A DNA stretch of 11,377 nucleotides, from NCBI GenBank assembly GCA_946480525.1, contig CAMLLA010000101.1, positions 1 to 11,377 on the forward strand. The letters run 5' to 3'. Shown here one piece after another: positions 6,884 to 11,377 of the stretch (within the stretch, counting starts at the first letter, position 1; the number at the start of each line of letters is the position of its first letter). This DNA comes from an uncultured Asticcacaulis sp. Lineage in GTDB: Bacteria > Pseudomonadota > Alphaproteobacteria > Caulobacterales > Caulobacteraceae. Both the position numbers and the translations under genes were made by a program. Under the pieces are notes generated by a model that worked only from the letters and a program-made list of their open reading frames with translations, did no database searches and was not told the origin of the DNA.

Positions 6884-7285
6884 TCATCCACATGGACGTA
6901 CATGCCGGCGTTTGCGCCGCACCTCGAATCGCCGCTAAGATTCTCCGGTAGAATGAAACCGGTCAAAGCTGACCCTGGGTAAGCATTATTCTCCCATTGG
7001 CGAATAGGCAGCAGTAATCGGATAACGTAACAACTGTAAAAAATTCGGGCGTTACAGCCTCAGGCTTAAGACGGCGCGCGTTGACAAGCTTATCAGTTAG
7101 CCATATCCAAGTAACACCGTTCGCAGCCGCACGGACCTGAGGGAATTTCAGTCAGTTATTTTACCGGTACTCTTTCCGATGAGGCGCGCGCGTACCTGCC
7201 GGCCCATCTTCCATTGCATGCGTACATAGTCGCCCGGGCGTGCATTCCGGGTCATTCATCATAATCGAGATATGGGAGGCTAACC
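6884..7285. other. 402-base intergenic region upstream of the RTX gene
   Basis: No convincing coding sequence is seen on either strand. The middle (about 6975-7170) is visibly more AT-rich than the flanking genes. It contains a promoter candidate at 7081-7109, a short palindrome GGTCA-N4-TGACC (6961-6974), a weak hairpin CGGCG-TTTG-CGCCG (6906-6919) shortly after the hydrolase stop but lacking a T-tract, and a palindrome CGCCCGGGCG (7231-7240). The long leader could carry regulation of the RTX gene; I see no known riboswitch. Confidence 0.5.
7081..7109 (+). promoter_or_regulatory. Candidate promoter for the RTX gene
   Basis: A perfect TTGACA (7081-7086) is followed after 17 bases by TATCCA (7104-7109, 3 of 6 to TATAAT). 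It lies in the AT-rich part of the intergenic region and would give a 5' leader of about 170 bases. The -10 is poor, so activation by another factor is possible. Confidence 0.4.
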
Positions 7286-8740
7286 ATGACCACCAACACC
7301 ATCACTTCGCCAACGGGCGCAGGCGCCCTGCCCGCCGGCACCACGCCGATCGGCGGCGTTGTCGTCGACCTGATCGGTCTGAACGGCGTCCGCGTCGTCG
7401 CCCAGCTGGCGGCGTCCGACATGTTCGTCGGCTTCTTCAACAGCGGCACGCCGTCATCCTATAACGGAAACCCCGGCACGGCCGGCGTCCTCGAAGGCCT
7501 GACGCCCGCAACCATCGCGGCGCTGGGCGGCGGTATCAGCAAGATGGCCGTGCGCGTCACCCTTTATGACGGCGACAGCGCGTCCGGCGACTTCGATGAC
7601 GGTGACAACACCTTCCTGGTCAACGACGTCGCCATCGGGAACTTTTCCGATGTGCTGACCGATGCGACAGATTCCACCGGCGCAACCCTCTTCGGCAGCG
7701 AGGACGGTTTCCGAAACGAAAGCCTGAACACCGGCTGGTTTCTCGTCACCGACGCTGCCACCCTGGCCAGCATCTACACCACCCTGTCTTCGACCGGCGA
7801 CCTGAGCTTCAAGGTGTCGGACGTCGACGCCTTCGACAACTTCTATGACTTCACCCAAGGGCTGGACGGCAGCCTGGTCGACGTCGGCAGCCCGCCGAAC
7901 ACCGCGCCCGTCACCGCCGCCGACAGTTACAGCGCCGGCCACAACACCGCCATCACGGTCAACGCCGCCAATGGCGTGCTGAAGAACGACATGGATGTCG
8001 AAGGCACGGCACTGACCGCTTCGGTCGCGACCACAACGGCCAATGGCACGCTGGTCTTCAACGCCGACGGCTCGTTCACCTACACGCCCAATGCCGGCTT
8101 CAGCGGCACGGACTCGTTCGTCTACAATGCGTCGGATGGCGCGCTGTCGACCGCACAGCTGGTGACGATCAACGTCGCGTCGCCGTCGACCGGCGGCGGC
8201 ACGCCGGGTTCCGAAATCCTCGGCACCAAGTGGAACGACAACCTGACCGGCACAACCGGCAACGACTCGATCCGCGCCAAGGCTGGCGACGACGTTATCA
8301 ACGCCGGTACCGGCAACGACTTCGTCACGGGCGACGAAGGCAATGACGTCGTCACCGCCGGCAAGGGCGACGACCGCGTCGACGGCGGCGCGGGCAATGA
8401 CACGCTCTACGGCCGCGAAGGTAATGACCTTCTGATGGGCGGCACGGGCGATGATCGCATTAATGGCGACGCAGGTAATGACATTATCTATGGCCAGAGT
8501 GGTACGGACGTCCTGTCCGGCGGCGATGGCTGGGATGTCTTTTTCTTCGGCATTGCCGACGGCAACGATACGATCGTCGACTTCGCCGCAGGTGACAAAC
8601 TCAACCTGTCGGCGACCGGCCTCAGCTTCGCAGACCTGCTGATCGTCACTGACGCCCTGGGCACGCATGTCGAATTCGGCACGACCGCGATCCTGCTCAA
8701 GAATGTCGGATCCGTCTCAGCTTCCGACTTCATCTTCTAA
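7286..8740 (+). CDS. RTX calcium-binding protein with cadherin-like domain (type I secretion substrate)
   Basis: This 484-residue acidic protein has no Sec or Tat signal, as expected for type I secretion. Residues 1-200 form a Gly/Asp-rich domain I do not recognise, with DGDSASGDFDDGDNTF (95-110). Residues 206-297 are a VCBS/cadherin-like Ig domain, with NTAPVTAADSY, the FNADGSFTYTPNAGFSGTD segment and SFVYNASDGALS. Residues 312-419 hold twelve nonapeptides of the G-G-x-G-N-D-x-L-x type, which fold into a calcium-bound beta-roll. The end (DVFFFGIADGNDTIVDFAAG, then a terminal SASDFIF) resembles the serralysin-type C-terminal export module. Likely an extracellular or surface protein in adhesion or biofilm, which is inference. 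GGGAGG six bases upstream fixes the ATG at 7286. No type I exporter is in the window. A strong terminator follows, so it is probably monocistronic. Confidence 0.9.
   Translation: MTTNTITSPTGAGALPAGTTPIGGVVVDLIGLNGVRVVAQLAASDMFVGFFNSGTPSSYNGNPGTAGVLEGLTPATIAALGGGISKMAVRVTLYDGDSASGDFDDGDNTFLVNDVAIGNFSDVLTDATDSTGATLFGSEDGFRNESLNTGWFLVTDAATLASIYTTLSSTGDLSFKVSDVDAFDNFYDFTQGLDGSLVDVGSPPNTAPVTAADSYSAGHNTAITVNAANGVLKNDMDVEGTALTASVATTTANGTLVFNADGSFTYTPNAGFSGTDSFVYNASDGALSTAQLVTINVASPSTGGGTPGSEILGTKWNDNLTGTTGNDSIRAKAGDDVINAGTGNDFVTGDEGNDVVTAGKGDDRVDGGAGNDTLYGREGNDLLMGGTGDDRINGDAGNDIIYGQSGTDVLSGGDGWDVFFFGIADGNDTIVDFAAGDKLNLSATGLSFADLLIVTDALGTHVEFGTTAILLKNVGSVSASDFIF
8219..8542 (+). repeat. Twelve tandem RTX nonapeptide codon units
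   Basis: The stretch encodes twelve consecutive 9-residue units (residues 312-419), from LGTKWNDNL through NAGTGNDFV and DGGAGNDTL to SGGDGWDVF. The first and last units are degenerate (K-W-N-D and G-W-D), as is usual at beta-roll edges. DNA repeats are diverged at third positions, so this is not a recent microsatellite-like expansion. Confidence 0.88.
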
Positions 8741-8765
8741 ATCGACAAAGCAGAAAACTTGGAAG

Positions 8766-8795
8766 AAGCCTCCGGCATTGTCGGGGGCTTTTTTT
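8766..8795 (+). terminator. Rho-independent terminator of the RTX gene
   Basis: A 9-bp stem AAGCCTCCG (8766-8774) / CGGGGGCTT (8782-8790) with one G-U pair and a 7-base loop is followed immediately by a run of seven T (8789-8795). It starts 26 bases after the RTX stop codon. Confidence 0.93.
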
Positions 8796-8900
8796 ACCTG
8801 TACTTCAGCGGCGGCTCCTGCATGTCTTGCCGCGACCTGCGCCCGGCCGCATGGATTCTCGACAGGCCAGGCAGGCACGCTCTTCATATGCGGAGACCCC

Positions 8901-9782
8901 ATGACAATTCCTTCCGGCCTATCCGCTTTTCCTATCACGCCCTGTTCGCCCGACGGTCAGGTCGATGAGACTGCCCTTCGCCGGATCATAGGTCGACTGG
9001 TGACATCGGGCGTCGATTCAATCGGGCTACTGGGCAGCACCGGCACCTACATGTTCTTGTCGCCGCAAATGCGTAGGCGCGCGCTCGACATTGGCATGGA
9101 TGCAGCCGGCGGCACGCCGGTGATGGCCGGCATTGGCGCGCTCAGGACCGACGACGCCGTTGGCTACGCCCGGGACGCCAGGGCGGCGGGCGCGGCGGCA
9201 GGTCTGCTGGCGGCCGTATCCTACGCGCCGCTGAACGACGACGAGGTCTATACGCACTTTACGACCGTCGCCCGCGACAGCGGTCTGCCGATCGTCATCT
9301 ATGACAATCCCGCTGCGACCCATTTCCGCTTTACGCCCGAACTGATCGGACGTCTGGCCAAGGTCGCTGGCATAGTCGCCATTAAAAACCCCGGACGCGC
9401 GCCGGATGAACTGGCGCAACATCTGGCCGGGCAGCGCGCCGACCTGCCGCCTGGTTTCGGCATCGGCTACAGCGGCGACTGGTTCTGCGCGGAAGCAATG
9501 ATCGCCGGCGCCGATATCTGGTGCAGCGTCCTGGGCGGCATCCTGCCGGAGCCTTGCCTCAGGATCGTCGCAGCGGCCAGGGCAGGCAATGCCGCCGAAG
9601 CGCGCCGGTTGAACGCTTTGTTTGAACCGGTGTGGGACATATTCCGGCGCAACGGCGGACTGAAGACTGTCTATGCTATCGCAGGGCTTCTCGATATCTG
9701 CCACAGCGCGCCACCACGCCCCATCCTCCCCCTGCCGGAACCGGACCGGCAAGCATTGGCCGCATTCCTCGACAACGTCTAA
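8901..9782 (+). CDS. Dihydrodipicolinate synthase/N-acetylneuraminate lyase family aldolase
   Basis: This 293-residue protein is a cytosolic TIM-barrel, class I aldolase of the DHDPS/NAL superfamily. These enzymes form a Schiff base between a keto acid, usually pyruvate, and a lysine. The lysine is K162 in IVAIKNP, the catalytic tyrosine is Y134 in IVIYDNP, and the carboxylate-binding loop is GLLGSTGTY (42-50, equivalent to GTTGE). In true DapA an arginine follows the tyrosine motif (Y-N-V-P-S-R-T); here the segment is YDNPAATHF with no arginine, and the E after GTTG is a T. So lysine biosynthesis is unlikely and the acceptor substrate is unknown. GGAGA lies just upstream of the ATG at 8901. 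An in-frame upstream extension overlaps the RTX gene and terminator and is rejected. The small acidic gene 74 bases downstream may share its transcript. Confidence 0.9.
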   Translation: MTIPSGLSAFPITPCSPDGQVDETALRRIIGRLVTSGVDSIGLLGSTGTYMFLSPQMRRRALDIGMDAAGGTPVMAGIGALRTDDAVGYARDARAAGAAAGLLAAVSYAPLNDDEVYTHFTTVARDSGLPIVIYDNPAATHFRFTPELIGRLAKVAGIVAIKNPGRAPDELAQHLAGQRADLPPGFGIGYSGDWFCAEAMIAGADIWCSVLGGILPEPCLRIVAAARAGNAAEARRLNALFEPVWDIFRRNGGLKTVYAIAGLLDICHSAPPRPILPLPEPDRQALAAFLDNV

Positions 9783-9856
9783 ACCATTTCGGCATCGACT
9801 TCTTACGGCGAGAACGGCCACCTTTGGCGCATGTCATCCACAACAGGAGCAGAGCC

Positions 9857-10117
9857 GTGGCCGACCTTGCCTTTCATCTGATCGACAACAATACCGGCGA
9901 AGAAGTCTATGCGTCGGATACGCTGACGTTCGAGGCCGCGCCCGTGCCGGAACACCGCATCCACGACCCGGAACTGATGGAGCGCTACGGCGGCCCGGCG
10001 GTGGTCGATCGTGTCGAGCCGGCCGAAGGCGCGGACGGCGAAATCAACATCTATATCGACGGCGTCGAAGAACGGCTGAATGGCCAGGAAATCGACCAGA
10101 ACTACCGCCGCTCGTAG
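9857..10117 (+). CDS. Small acidic protein of unknown function, GTG start
   Basis: I do not recognise a family. The 86-residue product is strongly acidic and has no signal peptide or membrane helix. It begins (M)ADLAFHLIDNNTGEEVY and has HDPELMERYGG in the middle. Its C-terminal half alternates beta-like runs, such as INIYIDGVEERLNGQ, before ending NYRRS. The GTG at 9857 is supported by AGGAG (9845-9849) with 7-base spacing; no ATG with an SD is available. Third-position GC and the lack of a stop in this frame support coding. It lies 74 bases after the aldolase with no terminator between them and is followed by a strong terminator, so it is probably the last gene of that transcript. An upstream extension in the same frame overlaps the aldolase and has no SD. 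Confidence 0.72.
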   Translation: MADLAFHLIDNNTGEEVYASDTLTFEAAPVPEHRIHDPELMERYGGPAVVDRVEPAEGADGEINIYIDGVEERLNGQEIDQNYRRS

Positions 10118-10147
10118 GCGGTCCCATCGCAATTCCCTGATATCCAC

Positions 10148-10180
10148 AGGCGGAGGCGTCGCATGAAGCCTCCGCCTTTT
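10148..10180 (+). terminator. Rho-independent terminator after the small acidic gene
   Basis: A perfect 9-bp stem GGCGGAGGC (10149-10157) / GCCTCCGCC (10168-10176), extendable by one A-T pair, has a 10-base loop and is followed by TTTT. It lies 30 bases after the stop codon and just before the padR promoter. Confidence 0.88.
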
Positions 10181-10184
10181 GTCC

Positions 10185-10213
10185 TTGACTCCCGATACCT
10201 CTGCGCATACACT
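10185..10213 (+). promoter_or_regulatory. Sigma-70 promoter of the PadR-HAAS operon
   Basis: TTGACT (10185-10190, 5 of 6) is followed after 17 bases by TACACT (10208-10213, 4 of 6). The -10 box lies inside the palindromes described next, so a bound regulator would block the polymerase. The start is predicted near 10220. Confidence 0.65.
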
Positions 10214-10246
10214 GTGTATCACACAGTATGCACTATACAGTGTATG
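10206..10246. promoter_or_regulatory. Nested inverted repeats, probable PadR operator
   Basis: Several palindromes overlap. CATACACTGT (10206-10215) and ACAGTGTATG (10237-10246) form a 10-bp inverted repeat with centres 31 bases apart (about three helical turns). Inside are ATACAC-T-GTGTAT (10207-10219), ACTGTGT-ATC-ACACAGT (10211-10227) and ATACA-G-TGTAT (10235-10245). The region covers the -10 box and predicted start, and lies 12 bases before the padR ATG. PadR dimers are known to bind dyads of ATAC/GTAT type, so autorepression is the natural reading. Confidence 0.75.
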
Positions 10247-10257
10247 AGACGAGGGAT

Positions 10258-10599
10258 ATGAGCCAAGACGACGATCTCTATGAAAGCCTGCGCCAGGAAC
10301 TGCGGCGCGGATCGCTGGGCCTGGCCGTACTGGCCCGGCTGCGGGTCGAGCGTTATGGCTATACCCTGCGTCAGGCCCTGGCCGACGACGGGCTGGAGAT
10401 GGAGGAAAGCACCCTCTATCCCCTGCTGCGGCGGCTGGAGTCCAAGGGCCTGCTGATCAGCGAATGGCGCGAGGAGGAGAAACGCAGGAAGCGCTTCTAT
10501 ATCCTGTCGGCGGCAGGCGAAGAGATGCTGCGCCGGCTGGTCCAGGAATGGCGGATGATCAACGTGTCGCTCGAACGCATCATGAATACCGGGAGCTAA
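10258..10599 (+). CDS. PadR family transcriptional repressor
   Basis: This 113-residue winged-helix regulator is probably a dimer acting on its own promoter. The DNA-binding domain is near residues 15-90, with GSLGLAVLARL (18-28), GYTLRQAL (34-41), the recognition segment STLYPLLRRLESKGLL (51-66) and the wing KRFYILSAAGEEML (78-91). A C-terminal helix (92-109) serves dimerisation. This is the short PadR class (PadR-s1-like). The ATG at 10258 is chosen because GAGGG precedes it and the family N-terminus fits; an in-frame ATG at 10228 lies inside the operator. It is followed 11 bases later by a HAAS-domain membrane protein, a common partner of PadR in bacteria. The pair probably responds to envelope or membrane stress, which is inference. 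Confidence 0.93.
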   Translation: MSQDDDLYESLRQELRRGSLGLAVLARLRVERYGYTLRQALADDGLEMEESTLYPLLRRLESKGLLISEWREEEKRRKRFYILSAAGEEMLRRLVQEWRMINVSLERIMNTGS

Positions 10600-10610
10600 G
10601 GGGAGTTGAA

Positions 10611-11377
10611 ATGGACATGCTTGAAGACTATCTGCGCGCCGTGTCGCGCCTGCTGCCGAACGCCAAGCGCGACGACATCGTCGCCGAACTCCGCGACGAG
10701 ATCCTGACGCGCATCGAAGCCAGGGAAGAAGAGCTTGGCCGCGCTCTGACCCCCGATGAGACTGAACATCTGCTGCGTGAGATCGGCCACCCCATCGTCG
10801 TGGCGGCGCGTTACCGCGACGAGCCGCAATATGCGGTGGGGCCCGCCCTCTACCCGTTCTGGAGCTTCGCTATCCGGTTGGCCGTCCTGCTCCAGATCGC
10901 CATCTCCATCCTTGTCTTCATAGGCCGCGTCATCGGCGGCGGAGATATCGGCCAGGCGTTCGGGGCGGCAATCGGGACGGGCGTGACGGGTGTCATGACC
11001 CTGATCGGTTTCGCGACCGTGGCAGCCTGGCTGATCGAACGCAAGAGCGTAAAGGTCGACTACCTGAGCAACTGGCGGGTCCGTGACCTGCGTTTCCTGG
11101 ATTTCACAGCATGGGATTGGAGTGACATGCGCAATTGGTTCAATGCCGGCGGCTATCCTGCCGCCACTACCCCCGCACCGGAATGGCGCTTTGGCCGCTC
11201 GGCCGCCAGCAAGGCCACCGGAATGATTGTCGGCGCGGTCTTTGCTCTCCTGTGGTGGACAGGCGTGATCCGTTTCGGGCTCACGGCAATCGATCCGGTC
11301 TCAGTGCCGGTGCTGAATTTCGGCGCCCTGGCCGACATCGACTGGCCGGCGCTGAAGACCGCCCTGTTCGCGCCGGT
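10611..11377 (+). CDS. HAAS-domain membrane protein, partial (C-terminus beyond window)
   Basis: The frame is open for 255 codons to the window edge. Residues 1-70 form a HAAS-like helical domain, MDMLEDYLRAVSRLLPNAKR followed by DDIVAELRDEILTRIEAREE, LTPDE and LLREIGHP. This is the type that sits at the N-terminus of membrane proteins encoded beside PadR genes and is thought to contact PadR. Membrane segments lie near 84-106, 115-142 and 203-225, with a loop between 145 and 200 rich in Trp and charged residues (NWRVRDLRFLDFTAWDW). The ATG at 10611 has GGGGAG a few bases upstream and follows the padR stop by 11 bases, so the two genes form an operon under the palindromic promoter. The function of the C-terminal part cannot be judged from this window. 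Confidence 0.85.
   Translation, partial: MDMLEDYLRAVSRLLPNAKRDDIVAELRDEILTRIEAREEELGRALTPDETEHLLREIGHPIVVAARYRDEPQYAVGPALYPFWSFAIRLAVLLQIAISILVFIGRVIGGGDIGQAFGAAIGTGVTGVMTLIGFATVAAWLIERKSVKVDYLSNWRVRDLRFLDFTAWDWSDMRNWFNAGGYPAATTPAPEWRFGRSAASKATGMIVGAVFALLWWTGVIRFGLTAIDPVSVPVLNFGALADIDWPALKTALFAP

Noticed and set aside
6906..6919. CGGCG-TTTG-CGCCG hairpin after the serine hydrolase as terminator
   Set aside because: Only 5 bp and no T-tract follow; too weak to call as a terminator.
7454..8668. A 404-residue open frame antisense to the RTX gene
   Set aside because: Codon-mirror artefact of GC-rich repetitive RTX coding DNA. The product is low-complexity Ala/Val/Arg/Asp, with no SD, while the sense frame has clear domains.
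10228..10257. Upstream ATG for padR at 10228
   Set aside because: It lies within the operator palindromes and close to the predicted transcription start. The ATG at 10258 has a GAGGG and fits the family N-terminus.

Overview
The window looks like ordinary chromosome of a GC-rich alphaproteobacterium. The short MetRS, Tat-exported enzymes, a type I-secreted RTX protein, DUF805 paralogs and a PadR/HAAS pair would all suit Caulobacteraceae (Asticcacaulis or Caulobacter type). That placement is inferred from gene content and style, not from a marker-gene search.

Region 1 (1-1213, minus strand) is a cluster of small DUF805 membrane proteins: one cut by the window edge, one intact, and one split by a frameshift in a short homopolymer. 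A strong stem-loop ends the cluster's first transcription unit. Region 2 (1380-2258, plus) is a Tat-exported dienelactone hydrolase of the YghX type. It converges on a minus-strand operon, metG - DUF805 - DUF6624-like (5038 to 2345). Between the two lies a very long hairpin built from six phased copies of the heptamer CACGAAC.

Region 3 (5133-6883, plus) has a promoter and a tRNA-Thr(UGU) gene diverging from metG. It continues with a Tat-exported serine hydrolase of the beta-lactamase/esterase fold with C-terminal TPRs, whose Shine-Dalgarno lies inside a perfect inverted repeat. Region 4 (6884-8795) is a 402-base intergenic stretch with a promoter candidate, an RTX adhesin-like protein with twelve nonapeptide units, and a clean intrinsic terminator.

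Region 5 (8901-10180, plus) holds a DHDPS/NAL-superfamily aldolase that lacks the DapA arginine, a small acidic unknown protein, and a second intrinsic terminator. Region 6 (10185-11377, plus) is a PadR repressor and a HAAS-domain membrane protein. They share a promoter whose -10 box is embedded in nested inverted repeats, as expected for autorepression. The last gene runs off the window.

I did not find a clear undescribed multi-gene system. The best leads are the heptamer hairpin, the SD-sequestering repeat, the translationally coupled metG-DUF805 pair and the frameshifted DUF805 copy.
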